Origin: Lysinibacillus sp. FJAT-14745
GTDB taxonomy: Bacteria > Bacillota > Bacilli > Bacillales_A > Planococcaceae
Assembly (NCBI RefSeq): GCF_001275675.1
Contig: NZ_LITM01000009.1
Coordinates: forward strand, 310,141 to 349,314
Length of the DNA stretch: 39,174 bases
Reading direction: 5' to 3'
A model generated the notes under the pieces. It saw only the letters and a list, made by a program, of their open reading frames with translations. It searched no databases and was not told where the DNA came from. The translations under genes were made by a program, and so were the position numbers. Below, piece by piece: positions 23,179-31,243 of the stretch (position 1 is the first letter of the stretch; each line of letters starts with the position of its first letter).

Positions 23179-23478
23179 TCAATAACCAGCCTTTTTTAAA
23201 ACTTGCATAAAATAAAAACGATACGTATTTTTAACGAAAGTATCTAAAGGCAGTCCAACATTTAATTGATACTTTGTAAAAATAAAATAAAAACGCTTAT
23301 CCCATTTTAAACGTAATAATTCCCCAGCATCTTCACCATATTTCTCAGTAAATTCCTCAATTAAAGGTTCAATCATATAGTAGCAATAGTCTTTTAAGTT
23401 TGCGAGGGCTTCTATATCTTTCTCCTTTTGAAAACGCGTAATCCAATCTTCTAATTGTTCGTTCATTGTAAAATCCAT
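23179..23478 (-). CDS. Hypothetical 99-residue helical protein, weakly sigma-region-2-like
   Basis: A small soluble protein rich in aromatic and charged residues. The segment LLRLKWDKRFYFIFTKYQLNVG..LDTFVKNTYRFYFMQVLKK looks like the helical core of sigma-70 region 2 in short co-sigma or conjugation-associated proteins. The resemblance is weak and I would not name a function. Two starts are possible, ATG at 23478 or at 23466 (MNEQLEDW); neither has a strong ribosome site. It stands alone, convergent with the fdh operon. Confidence 0.45.
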   Translation of the reverse strand: MDFTMNEQLEDWITRFQKEKDIEALANLKDYCYYMIEPLIEEFTEKYGEDAGELLRLKWDKRFYFIFTKYQLNVGLPLDTFVKNTYRFYFMQVLKKAGY

Positions 23479-23844
23479 CTCACTTTATATTGAGTTTCTT
23501 CCTATTATATTATAACTCTTTTTATAAGCTTTCGCTTCTTAGATATTTTGTTTTGGGTCGATAAAATAATGAGCTTTAAATCTATTCAACATTTAAGATG
23601 CTCACCTAATGAATAATAACTTGTTGATTAGATTGTATCCTCTTTTTTTCTGTAAAAAAAACTTTTCATCATTGGGTTGGGAGTCCGAAAACTCATGAAT
23701 GTTTTATTGTTATGTCAAAAAGTCAAATAGATTTTTGAATATCCAAAATAGCTAATAATATGAAGTATTAATAAGGATTTTTTTACTACGAAAGTTGAGT
23801 TATAATAAAAAGGTTATAGGTCTTTTAATAAAAGGAGTAATTAC
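23479..23844. other. Intergenic region between divergent genes
   Basis: A 366-base AT-rich gap. It should carry the promoters of the two divergent genes. AAAGGAG at 23832-23838 is the ribosome site of the rightward gene. I see no other feature. Confidence 0.4.
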
Positions 23845-24789
23845 ATGGCTGGAAAACAAATTAACCCAAAATTTATTCAAGCATTAACAAATCAAGAAAT
23901 CACTGAAATCCCATCATCCCCTACGTTCAAGTATTTAGGCGGGACATATGTAAAGTCAATCGTCGATAATTTTAAAAAAGTAATGACTCAGCATGAAAAA
24001 AATGAAATCATGATGACTTGCAAAAGCTGTAACAAATCAGGTAAATATAATATTGGAACTATGTACATCGATGTTCCCACAAATAACCAAAATATGCAGA
24101 AACCAGAACAACAGTACACTGGGTATTTCCGTTGTAAGCATTGCAATGCTGCTGGACAGTGGGAAGAGTCGTCAGAGCTATATATATTTAGCATTGCAGC
24201 TCTATTGGCACCCGATAACGAAAATACCTTTGTTCAATTTGGTGAAATGCAACTTTTTGATGGAACTTCACCAAAATATGCTACAGATGGAGAAGAACAT
24301 CTCTTACATTTAATTTCCTCTTCACCAAGCAACGCTTTATTATGGAATAAACTAGGTAATTTATACTTTACTGGTGCGAGACCTGAACTTGCAATGGCAG
24401 CTTTTGAAAAATCTATTGCTATCGATCCAAAGCAAATAGAGTCACACCTGTCTATTGCCAATATTCTTAAAGACATTAAGGATTATCAACATACTATTCA
24501 TCATTTGCATCAGATGATGTTATTCGCGGAGCATTATGAGCATCTTAATGCAAATCGTTTAAGAGATTTATTAGCGTACGGAATTTGCACATGTTTCATC
24601 GCTTCGGTTGAATCAAAACAGAAATATTCACCGATTCCTACAAAAGAGCAAGTAATGTCAGCTAATAGAGAAATTAATCTAGCTACTGAAGAACTCATTC
24701 AAGGTATTGAATTAAATTCTGATGACGTAACTTCATTTTATCCGCTCGCCGAAGCATTTATGGGAAAACGAGCTCAAGAGTTAAATTAG
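23845..24789 (+). CDS. Zinc-ribbon and TPR protein of unknown function
   Basis: A 314-residue protein combining a treble-clef-like zinc ribbon (CKSC at 59-62 and CKHC at 97-100) with tetratricopeptide-like helices (about 165-235: NALLWNKLGNLYFTGARPELAMAAFEKSIAIDP and SHLSIANILKDIKDYQ). No signal peptide or enzyme motif is visible. TPR regions mediate protein contacts, and the ribbon may bind nucleic acid or protein; any specific role is unknown. A clear AAAGGAG precedes the ATG. It is a single-gene unit. Confidence 0.7.
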   Translation: MAGKQINPKFIQALTNQEITEIPSSPTFKYLGGTYVKSIVDNFKKVMTQHEKNEIMMTCKSCNKSGKYNIGTMYIDVPTNNQNMQKPEQQYTGYFRCKHCNAAGQWEESSELYIFSIAALLAPDNENTFVQFGEMQLFDGTSPKYATDGEEHLLHLISSSPSNALLWNKLGNLYFTGARPELAMAAFEKSIAIDPKQIESHLSIANILKDIKDYQHTIHHLHQMMLFAEHYEHLNANRLRDLLAYGICTCFIASVESKQKYSPIPTKEQVMSANREINLATEELIQGIELNSDDVTSFYPLAEAFMGKRAQELN

Positions 24790-24827
24790 AAGATACTATT
24801 AATTATACTAAAAGTTCCGGCTGGGGC

Positions 24828-24905
24828 TTTGCTGCTGACGCTTCGCTTTCGCGCAGATAAAACATTTGCCGCTGAGAGCTTCGCTTTCGCGCAGAGCAAA
24901 GCTTC
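24828..24905 (+). repeat. Imperfect 38-bp tandem repeat downstream of the TPR gene
   Basis: GCTTCGCTTTCGCGCAGA occurs identically at 24840-24857 and 24878-24895, each preceded by GC(T/C)GCTGA. It is GC-rich compared with the surroundings, and AAAGCTT near 24899 partly mirrors GGCTTTG near 24826, so the block can fold back. Confidence 0.65.
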
Positions 24906-24974
24906 CCGGAGACGTCCGATGAACCACTTGTCTTTCCATTTTCTATCCTTGTCAAACGTATTCTTAAAAAAGGT

Positions 24975-25019
24975 AAAGCGCCTCACCCCCTTTATACTAA
25001 AGGATTTGAGGCACTTTTC
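24975..25019. terminator. Terminator between the TPR gene and the ClC gene
   Basis: AAAGCGCCTCA (24975-24985) pairs with TGAGGCACTTT (25007-25017) with one mismatch. TTTT follows on the plus strand. It serves convergent genes. Confidence 0.75.
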
Positions 25020-25050
25020 AGTTGGTTTCAACCAGTGTTCCCAGCTAAAA

Positions 25051-26301
25051 TTAAGCAGTTATTGTTTGCGGATTTTTTTTACCTATTTTACTTAACCAAA
25101 TAAATAAAAACACAATGATTAATATAACTGGGGCTAACCCTTTAGGGAAAAATAGCATTAGAGCAATTCCTACTAGTAAAGGTGTCTTTAAAATAGCGAT
25201 TGAAGCACTACCACCTATAACAGCTACGACAAAGAGCATATCTAGTTGTGGAAAAAAAGTTGCGATCGCGTAGCCCTGTAATATAGAAGCGAATATAACT
25301 GGTAAAACATTTCCACCAACCCAACCTGACTTAAAACAAAACTCCATAAAAATCAGTTTTAAAACAGAAGCTAAAATTAAAGTAGCCATCGAAAGTGTCG
25401 GTACTAAACTAGGTAAAGCTTGCATAGAAAGTTGGCCGGAAAAAAGTAAATTAGGAGCGATTATTGACATCAAACCAATACCAATACCACCGATAACAGC
25501 ACTTAAAATAATTTTATTGTTAATTTTAGAAAAGAATTTTTTCATTGCTCTTTCCATTAGTTCATAAAGTTTACTAAACAAAATACCAAACAACACAAAA
25601 GGAATAAATAGAAACAATTCATCTAATCCCCAATTAGTTTCCCCTAACTTTGTCACAAAAGGAGGTTGATCTGATATTTTAATAAAGAACATAAAGGTCA
25701 CTATTCCATTAACGATAAATAATATATATAAGGATTTCTTCAATAAAAGCAGTTTTTTCTCTTTAGGAGCCCGATCAGGATTATATGGAATAAGGTAGTT
25801 ATGAGGTAAAGTTAATTTTTTTAGTTTAATTATCCAAGAATCCTGTTTCCATTCGTTGTAGGAAAAATAAAAGTAACGCATTTTATCTCCCTGCCATACC
25901 GATAACGCAATAACAGAACTTAGTATGGCTGCTGCGGGACCAACACTTGCACCAAAAACTAAAATTAAAAAAGCAAGTAAAAAATTGAGACCTACATTCG
26001 AATAGTCAATTCTTTGAGTTGTTTTTAATTCAACAATAGCTTCATTAGCCGTTTTAGGCAGGCCACCCCACTTGTACTTACTAACACCTACTAAAATACC
26101 ACCAAAAATACATAAAATTAATGTATAAATAGCGGGTATTTTTAAATCATTGGATACTTCATTCCACAAAAAATCTGCCAAGCCATTAACTAAAATTAAA
26201 AAAACAGAAGAAATAAAACCGATTATCCCACTTAAAATTAAACCATAAACAAGTAATCCGCTTATTTTAAAATACTTCTCAGTCAAAATAAAATTCACCA
26301 A
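25051..26301 (-). CDS. ClC-family chloride channel/antiporter, divergent
   Basis: A 416-residue polytopic membrane protein with ClC architecture: N-terminal helices, GASVGPAAAILSSVIAL in place of the classical G(K/E)EGP selectivity motif, a charged cytoplasmic insert (about 155-190, YNPDRAPKEKKLLLLKK), and GWVGGNVLPVIFASILQGYA matching the GxxxGxxxP motif of helix N. The gating glutamate of antiporters is not at its usual place (GASVGP has Val), which points to a channel-like or differently gated member. The ion is not predictable: chloride, or possibly fluoride. Monocistronic. The start lacks an obvious strong ribosome site. Confidence 0.8.
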   Translation of the reverse strand: MVNFILTEKYFKISGLLVYGLILSGIIGFISSVFLILVNGLADFLWNEVSNDLKIPAIYTLILCIFGGILVGVSKYKWGGLPKTANEAIVELKTTQRIDYSNVGLNFLLAFLILVFGASVGPAAAILSSVIALSVWQGDKMRYFYFSYNEWKQDSWIIKLKKLTLPHNYLIPYNPDRAPKEKKLLLLKKSLYILFIVNGIVTFMFFIKISDQPPFVTKLGETNWGLDELFLFIPFVLFGILFSKLYELMERAMKKFFSKINNKIILSAVIGGIGIGLMSIIAPNLLFSGQLSMQALPSLVPTLSMATLILASVLKLIFMEFCFKSGWVGGNVLPVIFASILQGYAIATFFPQLDMLFVVAVIGGSASIAILKTPLLVGIALMLFFPKGLAPVILIIVFLFIWLSKIGKKNPQTITA

Positions 26302-26607
26302 CTTTTTATACGTATATTAAGATTCTCTTGATGCATTAAATATAATACCCATATAACTATACTAGACTTTATGCTGAAAGAGCTAGTAATTTCCTATCTA
26401 AATCCAATCTAAACATACTTATTATAAATAGATTGCCTAGTTCATTTTTTTAATGATTATCATCCTTCCCGTTTCTTTGCTACTCATATTCCATAACTAA
26501 AATAAACACCTTCGATGCACTTTTACTATTTCACTACCAATCAAAAATCAGTAGTGTTACAATTTCTGTATAAAAAATTTCAGTAGTTAAGCAGATAAAA
26601 CGAGGGA
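26302..26607. other. Intergenic region, nothing recognised
   Basis: About 300 AT-rich bases upstream of the ClC gene. AATGATTATCAT (about 26453-26464) resembles half of a Fur-type box but lacks a second arm. I see no gene. Confidence 0.35.
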
Positions 26608-26818
26608 ATAATTCGAAAAAAATCTATAAATTATAAATCTCTTTTAGGTTTATTAATTCTATTGATTATTATTTTTGGCTATATTCAATTTAAATTTAAT
26701 TACGAATAAGGCAGTAATTGATTATTTAATAAATGCCTTTCCTCTACTTCCTGAAAAAATAGCGAGTGTGATGCCTGACCTACTGACTGCAGCTGCTCTA
26801 ACAAAAATATTCTTATAA
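26608..26818 (+). pseudogene. Frameshifted remnant of a small membrane-anchored protein
   Basis: One frame reads IIRKKSINYKSLLGLLILLI..FGYIQFKFNYE and stops at TAA (26707-26709). The next frame continues AVIDYLINAFPLLPEKIASV..LLTAAALTKIFL to TAA (26816-26818). The first part has a basic N-terminus and one membrane helix; the second is an amphipathic, protein-like stretch. Codon 1 is ATA behind GAGGG, so the start also appears lost. I do not recognise the family, and two unrelated chance frames are possible. Confidence 0.4.
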
Positions 26819-26857
26819 CAAGATTTTTTAGTTAATTAAGAGAAGAGGAATCGAATA

Positions 26858-27424
26858 ATGGATACCATCATCTATATGATAAGACATGCAGAATCACCAT
26901 TTGTTTTCGGTCAAGAACGAACGAGAAAACTATCCAACCAAGGGGAAATAGACGCCAAAAAAGTAACAGCGATAATGGATGTGAAGGAAATTGATTTAGT
27001 AATCTCAAGTCCTTATACAAGAGCAATTCAAACAATCGAAGGAATTGTCGATTCCAAAAATATAGAAGTAAAGGTATTTGAAGAATTAAGGGAAAGGAAA
27101 TTAAAAGGTGCTTATCAATTACCTGCAGAAGAAATACAACAAGCAATAAAAAAATCCTATGAAGATATTGATTTTAACTTATCGGGTGGGGAATCAGTAA
27201 GAGACGTCCAAAATCGGGCTATTCCTATAATAAAAGAACTTCTAAATAATTATAAGACAAAGACAATTATTATAGGAACTCATGGAAATGTTATGACTAT
27301 TATTATGAATTATTTTAATAAAGAATACGGTTATGATTTTTGGAAAAACACTTCAAAACCAGACATTTACAAGTTGGTATTTTTAGATGAAAAACTACAA
27401 TTAGTACAAAGAATATGGGAATGA
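26858..27424 (+). CDS. Histidine phosphatase family protein (phosphoglycerate mutase-like)
   Basis: A 188-residue protein of the branch-1 histidine phosphatase superfamily. The phosphorylated histidine is in MIRHAESP (His10). The conserved Arg is in SSPYTRAIQT, the acid in VFEELRERKLKG, and the second histidine in IGTHGNVMT (near 144). Members remove phosphate from sugars, nucleotides or small metabolites; the substrate is unknown. It starts at ATG behind AGAAGAGG. Free-standing. Confidence 0.88.
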   Translation: MDTIIYMIRHAESPFVFGQERTRKLSNQGEIDAKKVTAIMDVKEIDLVISSPYTRAIQTIEGIVDSKNIEVKVFEELRERKLKGAYQLPAEEIQQAIKKSYEDIDFNLSGGESVRDVQNRAIPIIKELLNNYKTKTIIIGTHGNVMTIIMNYFNKEYGYDFWKNTSKPDIYKLVFLDEKLQLVQRIWE

Positions 27425-27427
27425 CTA

Positions 27428-27455
27428 ACGAAGAGGCTATTATCCTCTTTTCAAA
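27428..27455 (+). terminator. Terminator of the histidine phosphatase gene
   Basis: GAAGAGG, loop CTATTAT, CCTCTTTTC. The stem is short (6-7 bp) and starts just after the stop. Confidence 0.65.
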
Positions 27456-27526
27456 ATCCAAATCAATAACCTTCAGATATCAAACTTAGGGCTTTTGGGT
27501 ATCAAACATATACACAAGTCCTTTTG

Positions 27527-27660
27527 TTATGCTTCCTCAATCAATCCTGTTGCCCCAGAAGTGATTAACTTGCTAGTTTTGTTCCAGGTACCTTTTCAAT
27601 AATGCCTAATTCAACCAATTTTGAAACTAAAGGAATTAAATTTATGAAACAGCTCAATCA
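27527..27660 (-). pseudogene. Possible remnant of a winged-helix-like protein
   Basis: Minus-strand reading gives LIPLVSKLVELGIIEKVPGT then KLAS and a stop. One frame over, KLITSGATGLIEEA continues to TAA (27527-27529). The first part looks like the end of a helix-turn-helix domain. The match is short and the family uncertain. The remaining gap (27455-27710) holds nothing else that I see. Confidence 0.3.
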
Positions 27661-27710
27661 TTCATGTAATAAATTCTTTTAACTAGTGGATGTTAAAAAT
27701 GGACATTCAG

Positions 27711-27911
27711 TTAATTTATGAGCCTTTGGTTATATTCAATCCACTTTTCCATTTCTCTCTCCACGGCTCGATTTTGCCATTCAAACCAAATACCAGAACA
27801 TTCACTACAGTGACTGTCTACTCCACTTTTCTCATGCAAATCTTTACATGTAAATACAGTCTTTTTACGACAGCTGTAGCAGTAAATTTCTTTATCTTTA
27901 TCAAATTTCAT
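27711..27911 (-). CDS. Small zinc-ribbon protein
   Basis: A 66-residue protein beginning MKFDKDKEIYCYSC. Two CxxC pairs (Cys11/14 and Cys35/38) can bind zinc; Cys22 is additional. A charged amphipathic helix follows (FEWQNRAVEREMEKWIEYNQ). I place the start at 27911 with GGAG nine bases before it; earlier in-frame ATGs at 27935 and 27950 would add up to 13 residues. No family is recognised. The CxxC spacing suggests a transcription- or stress-related accessory protein, but that is guesswork. Confidence 0.5.
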   Translation of the reverse strand: MKFDKDKEIYCYSCRKKTVFTCKDLHEKSGVDSHCSECSGIWFEWQNRAVEREMEKWIEYNQRLIN

Positions 27912-28073
27912 ACCTATCAACTCCAACATTTTACACATATCTCTTTCCATTTTTCATATAAATTATTCTAATTTACAAAGTAATCATTACGAAGGTGGAT
28001 TAGCATTAAAATGTAACTTTGAAATAAAGTTTAATAAAAATACGATATCAACCGTAATATGAGAACAAATTTA

Positions 28074-28114
28074 AAGAGCATGTTTTGATAATAGATTGAT
28101 CAAAACATGCTCTT
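28074..28114. terminator. 16-bp perfect hairpin, probable terminator
   Basis: AAGAGCATGTTTTGAT (28074-28089) and its complement (28099-28114) form a perfect stem with a 9-base loop. T-rich flanks are weak on both sides. It may terminate leftward read-through from the pxpA-ycsG operon. Confidence 0.5.
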
Positions 28115-28164
28115 ATTTAATGTGGTAGATTAAATTCTTTATAAAAAAATTTGATTATTTTTGA

Positions 28165-28200
28165 AACCCTTGTTGTTGGATCAACAAGGGTTGGTTTTTA
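28165..28200 (-). terminator. Terminator of the pxpA-ycsG operon
   Basis: AACCCTTGTTG (28165-28175) pairs with CAACAAGGGTT (28182-28192), starting ten bases past the ycsG stop. The leftward T tract is poor. Confidence 0.65.
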
Positions 28201-28202
28201 GA

Positions 28203-29456
28203 TTAACTGAAAATTTTCGGAATTTCTTCAATAAATGTATTTATGCTGAGATATCCCATAATAACAACTACAATTGCTCCAGTTACAGTTAACCAACGTG
28301 GATGCTTATATGTACCAACAATTTCTTTTTTGTGTGCAGCAACTAATATAATGCCAAGTGATAATGGTAAAATCAGTGCATTTAATGCACCTACCAAAAT
28401 TAATACATTAATAGGCTTTCCAACCAAGGCGAAAGTTGTTGTTGAAATGACGATAAATGTTATAATCACCCAATTATGATATTTCTCAATGTTAGGGTGG
28501 AATGAACGAATAAATGAAACGGATGTATAAGCAGCACCTACAATAGAAGTAATCGCTGCAGCCCACATAATCATACCAAACATACGATAACCAATATTAC
28601 CCGCAGCTAGTTGGAAAACAGATGCAGGTGGATTGGCAGGATCAATGACTAAACCTTTTGAAACAACACCAAGTACCGCTAAAAATAAAGCAATACGCAT
28701 TACGCCAGTAATCAAAATCCCTGTCACGGAGCTTTTTGTTACTTCTGACAAAGATTCTTGTCCTTTGATGCCAGCGTCCAAAAGGCGGTGACCGCCAGCA
28801 AAAGTAATGTAACCTCCAACTGATCCACCAACCAAAGTTACAATCGCAAACCAGCTAATTTCTTTAGGCCAAACGGAGTTTACAATCGCTTCTCCTACAG
28901 GTGGTGAAGTTTTAAAAGCAACGAATAGCATGAGTAAAATCATGATACCGCCAGCAATTTGCGCAACCTTGTCCATTGCCTTCCCTGCTTCTTTATAGAT
29001 AAATATAAAAATAGCAAAAAGTGCACTTACAATGGCACCTATAATTGGATCTACGCCAAGCATTGCATTTAACCCTAATCCAGCTCCAGCAACGTTCCCA
29101 ATATTGAATGCTAAACCACCTATAACAATCATAATTGCAAGGAGAACACCTAATCCAGGTAACACCTTATTGGCAATTTCTTGCCCTCGCAAGCCAGAAA
29201 CAGCAATGATTCGCCAAACGTTTACCTGTGCGACAATATCTAGAATTAATGAAATTAAAATAACAAATCCAAAGCTAGCCGCTAGTTGCTGTGTAAATAC
29301 TGTCGTTTGTGTTAAAAAACCTGGTCCGATAGATGAGGTTGCCATTAAAAAGGCTGCTCCTATTAATACACTTTTACTTGCTGTTTTCTTAACAAATTTA
29401 CCTTTTTTCTCTTGCTCGATTCCTGCTTCAGTAACTTCCGTTTTTTTTGCTATCAT
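28203..29456 (-). CDS. ycsG: NRAMP-like transporter, YcsG type, of the pyroglutamate locus
   Basis: A 417-residue membrane protein with about 11 helices of the NRAMP/APC fold. The helix-1 motif is SSIGPGFLTQTT, where true metal-transporting NRAMPs have DPGN, and the usual helix-6 MPH is not seen (AGGHRLLDAG region). It is therefore unlikely to carry Mn2+ or Fe2+ in the normal way. B. subtilis YcsG occupies the same place in the ycsF-ycsG-ycsI-kipI-kipA-kipR group. Uptake of 5-oxoproline is a reasonable inference, untested. The start MIAKKTEV at 29456 follows AAGGAGGGG, which overlaps the pxpA stop; a start eight codons upstream would lie on that ribosome site. Confidence 0.85.
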   Translation of the reverse strand: MIAKKTEVTEAGIEQEKKGKFVKKTASKSVLIGAAFLMATSSIGPGFLTQTTVFTQQLAASFGFVILISLILDIVAQVNVWRIIAVSGLRGQEIANKVLPGLGVLLAIMIVIGGLAFNIGNVAGAGLGLNAMLGVDPIIGAIVSALFAIFIFIYKEAGKAMDKVAQIAGGIMILLMLFVAFKTSPPVGEAIVNSVWPKEISWFAIVTLVGGSVGGYITFAGGHRLLDAGIKGQESLSEVTKSSVTGILITGVMRIALFLAVLGVVSKGLVIDPANPPASVFQLAAGNIGYRMFGMIMWAAAITSIVGAAYTSVSFIRSFHPNIEKYHNWVIITFIVISTTTFALVGKPINVLILVGALNALILPLSLGIILVAAHKKEIVGTYKHPRWLTVTGAIVVVIMGYLSINTFIEEIPKIFS

Positions 29457-29460
29457 TGTC

Positions 29461-30225
29461 TTACCCCTCCTTGATTGCACGTACTGATATTTGATGTTCT
29501 ACTAATCTTGAATGAATATATTTTGCAAACTCTACAGCATGTTCCCCGTCCCCATGAATACAAACAGTATTTGCCTGTAATGGGATTTCGATTTGCTGTT
29601 GTGACAGCACAATTCCCTTTTTCACCATTCTCACAACCTGATTCACAGCTTGTTCCTTATCGGTAATCAATGCATCAGGTTGTTTACGAGAGGTTAAAGA
29701 ACCATCCTTCTGATAGGTACGATCTGCAAACACTTCATGGGCTGTTTGAAGCCCTACTTTTTCTCCGGCTTTTGTTAATTCACTACCTGAGAGACCGAAT
29801 AACACAAGTGAAGGTGAAATATCATAAATGGCTTGTGCGATTGCCTCTGCAATCGCTGGATTTTTAGCAGCCATATTGTAAAGTGCTCCATGTGGCTTAA
29901 CATGCTGCATGATTTCATTGTAAGTCGTTAGAAAACCTTGCAATGCTCCAACTTGATAAACAACCATATCATAAGCTTCCTGTGGTGTGATGTTCATCTC
30001 ACGTCGTCCAAAGCCATTTAAATCCGGTAATCCTGGATGTGCCCCGATTTTCACACCATTAGCAATGGCTAGCTTAACTGTCTCTCGCATGACCGTTGGA
30101 TCTCCAGCATGGAATCCACAAGCAATATTAGCAGAGGTTACATATTTTAAGATTTCTTCTTGCTCTCCAAGTCGATAACGACCAAAACTTTCCCCTAAAT
30201 CACAGTTTAAATCAACTCGAAACAT
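29461..30225 (-). CDS. pxpA: 5-oxoprolinase subunit PxpA (LamB/YcsF family)
   Basis: A 254-residue protein of the LamB/YcsF family. It begins [20 protein letters not shown] and contains [54 protein letters not shown] and [11 protein letters not shown], all family hallmarks with metal-ligand-like His and Asp. Together with PxpB and PxpC it hydrolyses 5-oxoproline to glutamate using ATP. The start at 30225 has GGGGGAAG upstream; an ATG 19 codons before lacks a site and is rejected. It is transcribed away from pxpBC. Confidence 0.93.
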   Translation of the reverse strand: MFRVDLNCDLGESFGRYRLGEQEEILKYVTSANIACGFHAGDPTVMRETVKLAIANGVKIGAHPGLPDLNGFGRREMNITPQEAYDMVVYQVGALQGFLTTYNEIMQHVKPHGALYNMAAKNPAIAEAIAQAIYDISPSLVLFGLSGSELTKAGEKVGLQTAHEVFADRTYQKDGSLTSRKQPDALITDKEQAVNQVVRMVKKGIVLSQQQIEIPLQANTVCIHGDGEHAVEFAKYIHSRLVEHQISVRAIKEG

Positions 30226-30288
30226 CTTCTTCCCCCGTTTTCTTCCCACTAAAGTAGTTATAATGAATACGTTTACAAACAATTTGTA

Positions 30289-30314
30289 CCGATATTCGGA
30301 ACTTAAGTTTTGAA
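30289..30314. promoter_or_regulatory. Near-palindromic site upstream of pxpA
   Basis: CCGATATTCGGAACTT begins at 30289. TTCGGAACTT/AAGTTTTGAA (30295-30314) is a 20-bp near-perfect inverted repeat. It shares CCGA...AACT with sites at 30451 and 30472 on the pxpB side. Candidate KipR (IclR-family) operator. Confidence 0.45.
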
Positions 30315-30412
30315 ATTTAAAAAAATCTTAACATATTTTATAATTGCTGAAAAGTATAAATTTTAAATTTTGAGAAAGAATGTTTTTTTAAAAATTTTCA
30401 TTTAAATTAAAC

Positions 30413-30490
30413 TTGTTTTCGTTTATTGTTGAAATATAATATTTAATAATCCGATATTTAAAACTAATATACCGAATTACGAAACTTCAG
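30413..30490 (+). promoter_or_regulatory. pxpB promoter with two operator-like repeats
   Basis: TTGTTT (30413-30418), 16-bp spacer, TATAAT (30435-30440). Just downstream are CCGATATTTAAAACTAA (from 30451) and CCGAATTACGAAACTT (from 30472), 21 bases apart. A repressor at these sites would cover the transcription start. Confidence 0.5.
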
Positions 30491-30502
30491 GAGATGGTTT
30501 TT

Positions 30503-31243
30503 ATGCTGAATTTAAAAGAAAATGTACATATAAGACCTTTAAGCGATTCTGCACTAGTCATACATGTAGGTGAAGGAATCAGTGAGGCAATTCACAACAA
30601 AGTTAAAAGTATATTAAATTTATTAGAGAGAAATCCATTTGAAGGATTCATCGAGGTTGTACCTGCCTATAATAATGTGACAGTTTATTACAATCCGATT
30701 GAAGTATACTTTTCAAATAAAGAAAAAGGAGGCACAATGCCTTACGAAAAGGTGAAAGCAACAATTCTTTCTTTAATGAACCAATCTCACATAGTTGAAA
30801 CAACGATGGAACGTGTCGTAAAAATCCCTGTAGTATATGGTGGTGAAATGGGACCAGATCTAGAATATGTAGCCTCTTATCATGGTTTAACACCTAATGA
30901 AGTCATTAAAATTCACTCTTCTGTAGAATATCTTGTTTACATGATAGGCTTTGCTCCAGGTTTTCCGTTTATGGGAGGAATGGACAGACAAATTGCAACA
31001 CCTCGTAAAGAGACTCCACGGTTATCAATTACTCCGGGATCTGTTGGAATTGCGGGAAATCAAACAGGGATTTACCCATTAGAAACTCCAGGTGGATGGC
31101 AAATCATCGGACGAACACCTTCTCGTTTGTTTCTACCTGAACAATCTCCTCCAACCTTATTACAACCGGGTGATCGAATTCAGTTTGTACCAATTTCGTT
31201 GGAAGAATATAAGAGCGAATGGGAGATGGAAACATGGGCATAA
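30503..31243 (+). CDS. pxpB: 5-oxoprolinase subunit PxpB (KipI)
   Basis: A 246-residue protein of the KipI family (allophanate hydrolase subunit 1 domain). Typical blocks are IRPLSDSALVIHVG, EVVPAYNNVTVYYNP, VKIPVVYGGEMGPDLEYVA and FAPGFPFMGGMD, RLSITPGSVGIAGNQTGIYPLETPGGWQIIGRTP. B. subtilis KipI was first described as an inhibitor of the sporulation kinase KinA; its metabolic role in 5-oxoproline hydrolysis was established later. The start at 30503 has AGGAG at the right distance; ATG at 30494 is too close. It overlaps pxpC by ten bases. Confidence 0.93.
   Translation: MLNLKENVHIRPLSDSALVIHVGEGISEAIHNKVKSILNLLERNPFEGFIEVVPAYNNVTVYYNPIEVYFSNKEKGGTMPYEKVKATILSLMNQSHIVETTMERVVKIPVVYGGEMGPDLEYVASYHGLTPNEVIKIHSSVEYLVYMIGFAPGFPFMGGMDRQIATPRKETPRLSITPGSVGIAGNQTGIYPLETPGGWQIIGRTPSRLFLPEQSPPTLLQPGDRIQFVPISLEEYKSEWEMETWA

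Noticed and set aside
24828..24905. CRISPR-like repeats
   Set aside because: Only two units of 18 identical bases are present, with no spacer array and no cas genes; they fit a GC-rich Bacillales repeat.
29032..29487. 151-codon frame opposite ycsG and pxpA
   Set aside because: It is the antisense of a well-supported gene, has low-complexity Pro/Thr/Ile composition, and has no ribosome site.
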